Shown piece after piece: positions 34,630 through 42,568 of a stretch of 64,000 bases of DNA (position 1 is the first letter of the stretch; each line of letters begins with the position of its first letter). The notes beneath the pieces were generated by a model. It searched no databases. It was given only the letters and a program-made list of their open reading frames with translations, and was not told the origin of the DNA. Source of the DNA: Pseudomonas sp. SLFW. GTDB taxonomy: Bacteria; Pseudomonadota; Gammaproteobacteria; Pseudomonadales; Pseudomonadaceae. The stretch lies in NCBI RefSeq assembly GCF_009905615.1, contig NZ_JAAAKW010000012.1, positions 1 to 64,000 on the forward strand, read 5' to 3'. The position numbers and the translations under genes were made by a program.

Positions 34630-34995
34630 TCAGCTCAGTGCCCGACTCAAGTGGTCGATCAGCACATGCGCCTGGAAAGGCTTGGCCAGGAAACACAGCG
34701 CACTGCCGGTCATGGCTCGCTTGCGCACTGTTTCTTCGGGAAAAGCCGTGATGAAGAGGGTGGGAATATGAATATTCTTTGCCGTCAGGTACTCGTGGAG
34801 TTCAACACCACTCATGTTTGGCATTTGCACGTCGGTAATCAGGCAGCCGACGTTATTCAACTCGGCAGTGCTCAGGAACTCCTCGGCCGAAGAAAAGACA
34901 GCGACTTGAAAACCCAGAGAACGAACAAGACTGTCGAGGCTATCGCGAACGGCGGCGTCATCATCGACAACGGCGACCAGAGAAGAACTGGACAA
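34630..34995 (-). CDS. Stand-alone receiver-domain protein (FixJ-type)
   Basis: A 121-residue single receiver domain: acidic pocket Asp11-Asp13 (VVDDD), phosphoacceptor Asp55 in CLITDVQMPN, Thr in LFITAF and Lys in FLAKPF. There is no output domain. The start is taken as the TTG at 34995, with aaagg about ten bases upstream, because the frame before it (to an ATG at 35082) reads as non-receiver, Trp-rich sequence. It resembles the receiver half of FixJ-like regulators such as the complete one at 39371-39991, so it might compete for the same kinase. Confidence 0.78.
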   Translation of the reverse strand: MSSSSLVAVVDDDAAVRDSLDSLVRSLGFQVAVFSSAEEFLSTAELNNVGCLITDVQMPNMSGVELHEYLTAKNIHIPTLFITAFPEETVRKRAMTGSALCFLAKPFQAHVLIDHLSRALS

Positions 34996-35151
34996 ACGGA
35001 GTACCTTTGCCGATGTAAATCGTATGAGGAGACAAATGGGAAACCACGTTACCCAGCCGGGCCACGTGGGTGAAGTATACAAATGTTTGACCGCAATAGA
35101 TCAAAGCCATTCCATGAGAGATTAAACGCGCCAAGGCGAGGGCATTGTCAC

Positions 35152-37497
35152 TTACACCCAACGCTCCGCAAGAAAGTTGGCTTCGATCCGACCTTGCATG
35201 AAGAGGTCGAAATCCGGCGCTGAGAGTGCCTTGGAATAATGATAACCCTGCGCTTCGTTGCACCCCTTCGCCGTCAAGGCCGCGAGAATGGCAGCGTCCT
35301 CCACGCCCTCCGCAATCACCTTCATGTCGAAGCTGTGCCCCAGCGTAATCACCGCCTGCACGATGGCGGCGTCTTGTGGGTTTTTCAGCAGACCCCGCAC
35401 GAAGGACTGATCGATTTTCAGCTTGTCCACAGCAAAGCGTTTCAAATACGCCATGCTGGAATAGCCGGTGCCAAAGTCGTCGATGGACATGCGCACGCCC
35501 AACGCCTTCAGCCCCTGAACGGTTTCCAGCACCCGTGCGGAATCTTCGATCAGGATCGACTCCGTCAGCTCAAGCTCCAGCAGTTCCGGTTTCAGGCCGC
35601 TGTCATACAGCGCCCTCTGGACCTCTTGAACCATACTGCCTTGACGGAACTGGACGGCAGAACAGTTCATCGCCACCGTCAGTTCGCCGAAACCTGCCGC
35701 TTGCCAAGCCATCGCTTGATGGCAGACCTCGCTCAGTAACCAGCGGCTGATCGGAAGTATCAACCCGCTGGATTCGGCCACGGGAATGAACTCGTCAGGA
35801 GCAATCGGTCCTTCGCCGGGGTGGTTCCAGCGCAACAAGGCCTCGGCCCCGATAACGGCGCCGGTGCTTAGCTCGATCTGGGGCTGGTAGTGGACCTGCA
35901 ACTCTTTTTGTTCGAAGGCCTGACGCAGTTCGGTCTGGACATGCAAATAACGTAGTTCCCGCGCCCCCATGGCAGCCTCGTAGAACACCCACGTGTTACG
36001 CCCGTTGCGTTTGGCCTGCGTCAACGCCGTATCGGCGGCCTTGAGCAGTGAGCCGAAATCATGGCCATGGGCGATGTGGGATGCGATGCCCGCTGAAGCG
36101 GTCATCGACAGGTTGTAGCCCGCCAATTCGAGCGGCTGCTGAAGCGCACGCAGCATGCGCCCTACCAACTCGTTCAGGAGCATGTGGTCGTCTTCGTCCA
36201 CCAGCACCAGAAACTCGTCGCCGCTGAGCCGCGCGACGGTGTCCACCGAGGGCTTGAGCGCCACGAGACGCTGGGCGAGATGCTGAATGATTGAGTCGCC
36301 CGCCACATGCCCAAGCGAATCATTGATGACCTTGAAGTGATCCAGGTCCAGATAAATCAGGGTCAACCGCTGGCCGCGCCCGCAATCCTTGATGGCGCGG
36401 TTCACCCGCTCCAGCAGGTAACGCCGATTGGGCAACTCGGTCAGATCATCGTGGTAAGCACTGTCGCGCAGTTCATCGACGACGTGCTGGCGACGAATTC
36501 GGTTGGTCCGCAAGCGCAAGGTCAGCCCGAGAATCAGCAGGTACAACGCACCACAGACCAAAGAAGAAGCAATGGCGGTGTACTTCCATCCCAGCAAATA
36601 GTCTTGCCCCGCCAGACCCACCACCAACACCAGCGGGAAATTGCCGATCCGCTTGAAGCCGTACAGCCGTCTGACCCCGTCCACCCGAGACCGCATGACG
36701 ACCGTGCCCTCTCGGGCGCCCTCCGTCATGAGCCGGTCGATGTCGTCGGCAGGGTATGGAGAGACATGCGGCTTGGCCGCGGGCACACGTAACACCGCAT
36801 CCGACTGATCCGCTCGACGCAACGTAATGACGCCATGAGGGCCGACGTCCAGCTGGTTGATGGCTTCGAGAATATTTTTCAGCGGCTGACTCGCCGCAAT
36901 CCATCCCGTCAGCCGCTGCTGGGCGTCCAGGATGGGCACCGCCATGTACAACATTTCCCTGCGCGCATCGCTGCCCAACACCATCGACAGGGCTTTCAAA
37001 TCGGCAGGCGTCTTGTGCTGGAGCGAGTCGCGAAATTGCTGGGTGCACGACGGCGACGTTGAACTGCTGCCGTCGGAGTCGAACAAAAACCGCCCATCCG
37101 CCCCAAGCACATCGAAATGGCCCACGGCCGGGAATCTGCGCACCAGCCCGCGCAACTGCCATGCCTGAACCGCCGGACTCCCCTCGGAATGAAGCGGCCC
37201 CTCATCCATGCGCGACGCGATGCTTTGCAGGCCGCTTTGCGCTTCATAGAAAGTGCCGTTCAGCCGCGACTCAAGGATGCGATTCAGGTTGCCAACGTCC
37301 GACATCGCCTGGCGCTGCGCCTGTTGGTACAGCAACCCCAGCAAACCGCAGAGCAATCCCACAATCGCCACGGCCAGCAGCACCCATGGCCACGCCTGAA
37401 CGGGGTCATGGCCCGCCTTGGCCGAAGCGGGCTCGGGTTCCGGCGGGAGCAAACAGGTGATGCGTTGAGGGTTATTCGTTGCGACGAAATCGGTCAT
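35152..37497 (-). CDS. Membrane GGDEF-EAL protein, probable c-di-GMP phosphodiesterase
   Basis: A 781-residue protein. TM1 is about residues 37-58, a periplasmic sensor of about 240 residues (Cache-like by length) follows, TM2 is about 303-328, then GGDEF (about 345-510) and EAL (about 520-775). The GGDEF signature is SGDEF (425-429) and the I-site Arg is absent (PSVD). The EAL domain retains EALLRW (552-557), the Asn in MNCSAVQF, ELTE, DDFGTGYSS, KLKIDQSF and AEGVE, so phosphodiesterase activity is expected. The ATG at 37497 is used rather than one 30 bases upstream, which lies inside the chemoreceptor gene. It starts ten bases after that gene's stop. Confidence 0.88.
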   Translation of the reverse strand: MTDFVATNNPQRITCLLPPEPEPASAKAGHDPVQAWPWVLLAVAIVGLLCGLLGLLYQQAQRQAMSDVGNLNRILESRLNGTFYEAQSGLQSIASRMDEGPLHSEGSPAVQAWQLRGLVRRFPAVGHFDVLGADGRFLFDSDGSSSTSPSCTQQFRDSLQHKTPADLKALSMVLGSDARREMLYMAVPILDAQQRLTGWIAASQPLKNILEAINQLDVGPHGVITLRRADQSDAVLRVPAAKPHVSPYPADDIDRLMTEGAREGTVVMRSRVDGVRRLYGFKRIGNFPLVLVVGLAGQDYLLGWKYTAIASSLVCGALYLLILGLTLRLRTNRIRRQHVVDELRDSAYHDDLTELPNRRYLLERVNRAIKDCGRGQRLTLIYLDLDHFKVINDSLGHVAGDSIIQHLAQRLVALKPSVDTVARLSGDEFLVLVDEDDHMLLNELVGRMLRALQQPLELAGYNLSMTASAGIASHIAHGHDFGSLLKAADTALTQAKRNGRNTWVFYEAAMGARELRYLHVQTELRQAFEQKELQVHYQPQIELSTGAVIGAEALLRWNHPGEGPIAPDEFIPVAESSGLILPISRWLLSEVCHQAMAWQAAGFGELTVAMNCSAVQFRQGSMVQEVQRALYDSGLKPELLELELTESILIEDSARVLETVQGLKALGVRMSIDDFGTGYSSMAYLKRFAVDKLKIDQSFVRGLLKNPQDAAIVQAVITLGHSFDMKVIAEGVEDAAILAALTAKGCNEAQGYHYSKALSAPDFDLFMQGRIEANFLAERWV

Positions 37498-37507
37498 GTC
37501 ACGTCGC

Positions 37508-39136
37508 TCATAGCGCGAAATGGGCAATCATGCCGTTGAGGTTGATGGCCAGCCGCGACAGCTCGCCGCTCGCGCTGCTGGTTTGTGTTGCACCGGCGGC
37601 AGACTGGGTCGACAGATCACGAATCGTCAGCAGGCTGCGATCCACATCCCGCGCCACCAGCGCTTGTTGCTCGGTGGCCAAGGCGATGAACAGATTGCGC
37701 TCGTTGATCTTGGAAATGGCCAGCGTGATCTGCTCCAGCGCATGCCCCGCGGCACGTGCGCGGTCCAGTGTTTGCCCGGCTTTAGCGGCGCTGCTTTGCA
37801 GCGCAGACACTGTGGCGCCGGTCCCGGACTGAATGCTCTGGATCATGGTCGCGATCTCCAGGGTCGAGGCCTGCGTGCGCTTGGCCAGCGAGCGAACTTC
37901 ATCGGCGACCACCGCAAACCCGCGCCCCGCCTCCCCGGCCCTGGCCGCCTCGATGGCCGCGTTGAGCGCCAGCAGGTTGGTCTGATCGGAAATGCTGTGA
38001 ATCACGCCCAGCACTGAACTGATCTGATCGGTATAGCGCGACAGACTCTCGGCCTCAGCGGAAGCTTGCAGCACCTCCTGCGCCAGCCCTTGAATCAGCG
38101 CGATGGTTTCGCTGACCTGTTCGTGGCCTTTCTGCGATTGATGATCGGACGCTTGCGACAATTCCGATGTGCTGATGGCGTTATGAGCGACTTCGTCAAC
38201 AGCGCTGCTCATTTCCGTGACTGCCGTTGCTGCCTGTTCGATCTGCGCACATTGCTGCTGCAAACCCTGGGAGCTGTGGCCCATGACGGCGCTCATTTCC
38301 TCAGCTGAAGCGGCCAGTTGACTGGCCGAAACGCCGATGCCTTCGATGGTCGAGCGTAGGTGCTGTTGCATGTCGCCCATGGCCTGGAGCAGCGCGGCTG
38401 GCTCGTCCGCCCCGGCGTCATCGATGCGGCCACTCAGATCACCACGGGCGATCATCTGGGCCGCGGCCACCGCCTCCCGGATCGGCCCGACGATACTGCG
38501 AGTCAACAGCCAGGCCAACGCCACCGTAACCGCCACTGACAGCGTCAGGACCAGACCGACGATCAACTGCATATTGCCGTACAGCTCGCGGCTCTGCCGG
38601 GCAACGGCATTCGCGCCTGCTTCGTTAACCTTCACCAGTTGATCCATGTGGCGGGTCAGGTCAGCGCCCAGAGTGGCCAGCGTCGTGTTCAGACGCTCAA
38701 GTTGATCCTGATCAGGCACCTGAGCGTCGATCAGGGAAATCACCTCATCCAATGCCGGTATGTAGCGGTCGAGCGACACCTTGATCGAATCCAGCAAAAC
38801 CGCTTCATCCGGGCCCACCTGACGAGCGCGATACTCAGCCTGTTGATCGTCGAGATCCTTTTCCACGCGGCGGATCAACGCCTTGCTCTTGTCACGTACC
38901 TGAGGGTCGTTCGATCCACGAAGATGCTGCCCTTCAAGGCGCAGGGTATTGATACTCAGCGACAGCTTCTGAACCGAAATGATGCCAGGCATCCAGATGT
39001 CATTGACCCGGTTAGTCGCGCTGTCCAATCTGGCCATTTGCATCAGGCTGAAGACGCCGACGAACAACATGGCCAGCGTGATGATCGCGAACCCGATCGC
39101 TGCGCGGGTTCCAATGCTGATTGTCCTCAAAAGCAC
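37508..39136 (-). CDS. Methyl-accepting chemotaxis protein, 4HB-type
   Basis: A 542-residue receptor. TM1 is about residues 11-31, a periplasmic helical bundle of about 155 residues (the size of a four-helix-bundle MCP domain) follows, TM2 is about 190-212, then HAMP (TRSIVGPIREAVAAAQ) and the signalling domain with DQTNLLALNAAIEAARAGEAG. The periplasmic segment carries NRVNDIWMPGIISVQKLSLSINTLRLEGQHL, typical of 4HB sensors. The gene is directly upstream of the GGDEF-EAL gene with ten bases between, which suggests a shared signal for chemotaxis and c-di-GMP turnover. Confidence 0.9.
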   Translation of the reverse strand: MLLRTISIGTRAAIGFAIITLAMLFVGVFSLMQMARLDSATNRVNDIWMPGIISVQKLSLSINTLRLEGQHLRGSNDPQVRDKSKALIRRVEKDLDDQQAEYRARQVGPDEAVLLDSIKVSLDRYIPALDEVISLIDAQVPDQDQLERLNTTLATLGADLTRHMDQLVKVNEAGANAVARQSRELYGNMQLIVGLVLTLSVAVTVALAWLLTRSIVGPIREAVAAAQMIARGDLSGRIDDAGADEPAALLQAMGDMQQHLRSTIEGIGVSASQLAASAEEMSAVMGHSSQGLQQQCAQIEQAATAVTEMSSAVDEVAHNAISTSELSQASDHQSQKGHEQVSETIALIQGLAQEVLQASAEAESLSRYTDQISSVLGVIHSISDQTNLLALNAAIEAARAGEAGRGFAVVADEVRSLAKRTQASTLEIATMIQSIQSGTGATVSALQSSAAKAGQTLDRARAAGHALEQITLAISKINERNLFIALATEQQALVARDVDRSLLTIRDLSTQSAAGATQTSSASGELSRLAINLNGMIAHFAL

Positions 39137-39370
39137 GTGCGTATCCCCTTATCGTCCAGGTGCGCTTTAGGCATTGGGTTGACGAATTGATGGCGGCCTG
39201 AAAACGGATTTCCAGGAACGGCGGGGAAAATAGCACTGCTGATGAGTAATACCGATTAGCCATCAGGTTGGCCCGCTCATACTCACGTATGAGGTCATCC
39301 GTTCGGATGAAAGATCGGCATTTTGAAAGGATACGAGGGGCGGCGGCTGATGTGACTCAGGCTGCGGAAT

Positions 39371-39991
39371 TCAGCGCGCTTCGAGGGCTTGCGACATTTT
39401 CACCAAATCGGCGAACGTCCGGGCCTGCATTTTTTTCATGGCATGCCCCCGGTGAATTTTGACCGTGATTTCGCTCAGCCCGATCTCTGCAGCGATTTGC
39501 TTGTTCATCAGTCCCGTGACGGCCAGCGCCATGACCTCCTGCTCACGAGCCGTCAGCGTTTTATGGCGAGCCTGCAACTGGCTGCTCGTCTTGCCCGCCT
39601 CGCGCCGCCTGGCGTCTTTCTGCAACGCCAGCGTCACGGCATCGAGCAAGTCCTGCTCGCGATAAGGTTTCACTAAAAAGTCCAGCGCCCCTGCCTTCAT
39701 CGCTTTGACCGACATGGCGATATCGCCGTGCCCACTGACAAAGACGATGGGCAGCGGCACCTTCATTTCCGTGAGGCGCACCTGAAAATCCAGGCCGCTC
39801 TCGCCCTGCAGGCGCACATCGAGAATGAGGCAAGAAGGCACGTCTTCGAACGGGTGCTGCAGAAACTCGGCCCCGGATGCGAAGGTGTGCACCCGCATGC
39901 CCATAGACCGCAACAAACTGTCGACCCCCACCCGAATGGCAGGATCGTCGTCCACGACGAAAACGACCGGTGTGATCTCAGCCGCACTCAT
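39371..39991 (-). CDS. FixJ-type response regulator (REC-LuxR HTH)
   Basis: A 206-residue regulator: receiver (about 8-120) with acidic residues Asp14-Asp16, phosphoacceptor Asp58 (LILDVRLQG) and the Lys in FLVKPY, then a LuxR-type helix-turn-helix (about 140-200) with LTAREQEVMALAVTGLMNKQIAAEIGLSEITVKIHRG. The start overlaps the stop of the kinase gene by four bases, so it is the partner of that kinase. It activates or represses unknown targets. Confidence 0.93.
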   Translation of the reverse strand: MSAAEITPVVFVVDDDPAIRVGVDSLLRSMGMRVHTFASGAEFLQHPFEDVPSCLILDVRLQGESGLDFQVRLTEMKVPLPIVFVSGHGDIAMSVKAMKAGALDFLVKPYREQDLLDAVTLALQKDARRREAGKTSSQLQARHKTLTAREQEVMALAVTGLMNKQIAAEIGLSEITVKIHRGHAMKKMQARTFADLVKMSQALEAR

Positions 39992-41499
39992 GAGCGAATG
40001 GGCTCACTGGCGGGGAGCGAAAAACTCAACGTCGCGCCATGCCCCAACTCACTTTCGACCCAGATGCGTCCGCCATGGGCTTCGATAATCGAACGGCATA
40101 TGGACAACCCCATGCCCATCCCTTCCGGCTTGGTGGTGAAAAACGGAATGAACAAGCTGGCGAGGTTCGCGGCCGAGATACCCGGCCCGTTGTCTTGAAT
40201 GCTGAGCAAAACATCGGCTTGTGGCGTAGCCGTCAAGTGCACGGCCAGCGTCCTGTTCTTGCCATGCATGCCTGCCATGGCCTGCATGGCGTTCATCAGC
40301 AGATTGATAATGACCTGCTGCAACTGCACCCGGTCCCCTTTGACTTCCACACTCCCCTGCACCGGCTTCAGGTCGAGAATCACGCGATGCCGCATGAGCT
40401 CCCTGCGCACCAGCGCGATGGATTCGACCAGGACATCCTGCAAATTCGTGGAGACATGCCGGGGGTCCGTCTTGCGTGACAAAACACGAATACGCCGGAT
40501 GACTTCGCTGGCACGATGGGCCTCACCCTTGATCCGCTCGATGGCACTTCGCACCTCCGCCACATCCGGAACCTCGCGATCAAGCCAACGCAACCCGGCC
40601 TCGGCATTGGTGGTCATCGCCGACAGCGGCTGGTTGACCTCATGGGCGATAGACGCCGCCATCTCCCCCAACATCGTCACACGGGTGACGTGCGCCAACT
40701 GAGCCTGGGAGCGGTGCAGGGCTTCTTCAGCCAGTTTGGTCGCAGTGACATCCATCAACGCGCCGACGTATTCACAATCACCGGAAGCGTCATGGATCTG
40801 CTGAGCCAACATTCGCAGGAACTTGGAGGAGCCGTCCGGCATGATCAGACGAAACTCCGTATCAACGGGGGCGTGCTGAACGTACGCCTCATGAATCAAG
40901 CCTTTGAAGCCATGAATGTCCTCGGGATGAACGCGACTGAACACGTACTCCAAGGAGGGGTTCAGCTCCTCATCCACCTGAAAAATGCGCCGCGCGCCGT
41001 CGGACCAACACATTTCGGCGCTCGGCATCTTCAAGCCAATACTGCCCGTCAGGCTCAGACGCTGAGCACCCGCGAGCAGAACTTCACTGCGGTGCAGCAA
41101 GCGAACCTGCGTTTGCAGTGCCTCTTTGGAGGCTTTGTTTTTCAGGGCCAGAAAGCCGGTGATCGCAATGGCGCAGAGGCTGACCAGGCAGCGCCCGAAC
41201 GCCGGTATCAGCCACACAGTGCCGCGTGACCACTCAAGGCCATGGGTCAACAGGTAAGCAAGCAACGTCAGCGCACCACACCCGACCGTGGCAATGACGA
41301 GCCCCCTTTGAGATAAAAGGTCCTCGGACATCAGGATGACGGTCACATAAAGCACGGCAATGGCGACGTCGAGCGAGCTGAGCCAGTCCGTAAGGAAAAT
41401 GGCCAATGTCAGCATCACAGCGCCGGAGCGCCACAACCACACGCTGGGCGGAGGGTCCGCCCGGAGCCCTCGCATGAGGGCAGTTGGGACATTATCCAT
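39988..41499 (-). CDS. Membrane sensor histidine kinase (PAS, FixL-like)
   Basis: A 503-residue kinase. Residues about 20-120 contain four hydrophobic helices, a PAS domain covers about 145-260, the HisKA block has the phosphorylated His286 in SIAHEVNQPLSAM, and the ATPase domain has N-box INLLMNAMQAM and DNGPGIS with GMGMGLSICRSI. The ATG at 41499 (MDNVPTALM) is chosen; the frame remains open upstream for 131 codons, but that part is Pro/Thr-rich, lacks a signal and overlaps the region with the BON-gene terminator. It phosphorylates the FixJ-type regulator encoded by the overlapping downstream gene. The signal is unknown. Confidence 0.88.
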   Translation of the reverse strand: MDNVPTALMRGLRADPPPSVWLWRSGAVMLTLAIFLTDWLSSLDVAIAVLYVTVILMSEDLLSQRGLVIATVGCGALTLLAYLLTHGLEWSRGTVWLIPAFGRCLVSLCAIAITGFLALKNKASKEALQTQVRLLHRSEVLLAGAQRLSLTGSIGLKMPSAEMCWSDGARRIFQVDEELNPSLEYVFSRVHPEDIHGFKGLIHEAYVQHAPVDTEFRLIMPDGSSKFLRMLAQQIHDASGDCEYVGALMDVTATKLAEEALHRSQAQLAHVTRVTMLGEMAASIAHEVNQPLSAMTTNAEAGLRWLDREVPDVAEVRSAIERIKGEAHRASEVIRRIRVLSRKTDPRHVSTNLQDVLVESIALVRRELMRHRVILDLKPVQGSVEVKGDRVQLQQVIINLLMNAMQAMAGMHGKNRTLAVHLTATPQADVLLSIQDNGPGISAANLASLFIPFFTTKPEGMGMGLSICRSIIEAHGGRIWVESELGHGATLSFSLPASEPIRS

Positions 41500-41922
41500 T
41501 GCGACGTTTTGCCTTGTTATGAGGTATCGGGGGCAGCGCAAATCAGCATCGCGGACGTGAAGGTGCCCACGGCCCATCCCCGTCAGGACGACGAAAGGAT
41601 GCCAAATCCTGGTGAAAGTTTTGATCGGGTGCGGTCTTGGGAACGGCCTTGTATCCGACCGGACACAAATATACGCAGGAAATGCGTAAGGAGACAGGCT
41701 CGGGGAATGATCGGTTGTGAAAGGTGCGCTCAAGCGCATTTGCGGGGTTACGCGCGGGCTTGGTGGGCCCTGACTGGGTGGGCGCTGAATAAAACAAGCC
41801 CCGGCATAAATGCCAGGGCTTGTAATGGCCACATCCGTATGGCCTTCGCATGAACCTTCAATCGACCAACCGGCGACCTCCCTGGCCGCCAATCGTCCGT
41901 TCGTACGGTTCTTCGAAACGTT
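41500..41922. other. Gene-free stretch between kinase and BON-domain genes
   Basis: A 423-bp region that contains a terminator for the leftward BON-domain gene and the promoter region of the kinase-regulator operon. It carries an open frame continuous with the kinase gene, but the encoded residues do not look like a protein domain. No other gene was found. Confidence 0.5.
41788..41823 (-). terminator. Terminator after the BON-domain gene
   Basis: The stem acaagccc-c-ggca with tgcc-a-gggcttgt has one internal mismatch and a taaa loop. On the minus strand it is followed by ttttatt. It lies 100 bp beyond the stop codon. Confidence 0.85.
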
Positions 41923-42273
41923 TTATTCGGCTTTCAGACCATCAGCCGAAACGGCTTTGACGCCTTTGATTTTCTTGGTGATCGCAACAGCGGTTTTCTT
42001 TTGCGCGTCGGTCACAGCGACGGTGGACGACAGGGAAACCACACCTTTGTTGGTCTCAACCTTGATGTCGGAGCCTGGAATGCCTTTTTCAGTCAGCAGG
42101 TCAGATTTGACCTTGGTGGTGATCCAGGTATCAGAGGTCGTTTCTTTTGCCTTGGTCATTTCACCAGCGGCAACCATCATCGGAGCTTGAGTAGAGGTTT
42201 GAGCCATGGCTACGTTAGCCAGGGTCAGAGTCAGAGCAGTGGCGGTAGCAGCAGCGATAGCGAACTTCTTCAT
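41923..42273 (-). CDS. BON-domain periplasmic protein (OsmY-like)
   Basis: A 116-residue protein starting MKKFAIAAATATALTL, with aggag before the ATG; an upstream ATG at 42309 is rejected. The signal peptide is cleaved near AMA-QT (about residue 23). One BON domain follows (SDTWITTKVKSDLLTEKGIPGSDIKVETNKGVVSLSSTV). BON proteins bind phospholipid or other envelope partners, and OsmY relatives are induced by osmotic and stationary-phase stress. Only one BON domain is present, while OsmY has two. It is a monocistronic gene with a strong terminator. Confidence 0.88.
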   Translation of the reverse strand: MKKFAIAAATATALTLTLANVAMAQTSTQAPMMVAAGEMTKAKETTSDTWITTKVKSDLLTEKGIPGSDIKVETNKGVVSLSSTVAVTDAQKKTAVAITKKIKGVKAVSADGLKAE

Positions 42274-42521
42274 ACGAGTAACTCCTGTTTTTCTCAGAAT
42301 CTGCGCCAACCTCGTTGGCGGCAGGGTTACTGGTATATCGCAAGCGCTGTGCCAATCTGTGTTTAAGTATTTTTCATATATATATCAATGGCTTGGAAAT
42401 TATTAGCTCCCCGTGGATCGTGCAGATTGCCCGTTTATTAAAAGTTCCGCTTGCAAGATGCATGTTCCACCCAAGCAACAACCTGCGCTTTGCGCCATAA
42501 CCTCTTAATTCCGCTCGAAAA

Positions 42522-42545
42522 AAAAGGGCCCCTAAGGGCCCTTTT
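42522..42545 (-). terminator. Terminator of the rpsO-pnp transcript
   Basis: A perfect 10-bp stem aaaagggccc (42522-42531) with gggccctttt (42536-42545) has a ctaa loop, flanked on the left by an A-run that gives a T-run on the minus strand. It lies 23 bp beyond the pnp stop. Confidence 0.92.
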
Positions 42546-42568
42546 CTACAGCATGGGGAAGCGAGCGG

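Noticed and set aside
41500..41892. Extended N-terminus of the sensor kinase (131 codons)
   Set aside because: Pro/Thr-rich residues without domain, crossing the BON-gene terminator; the start at 41499 leads directly into the membrane region.
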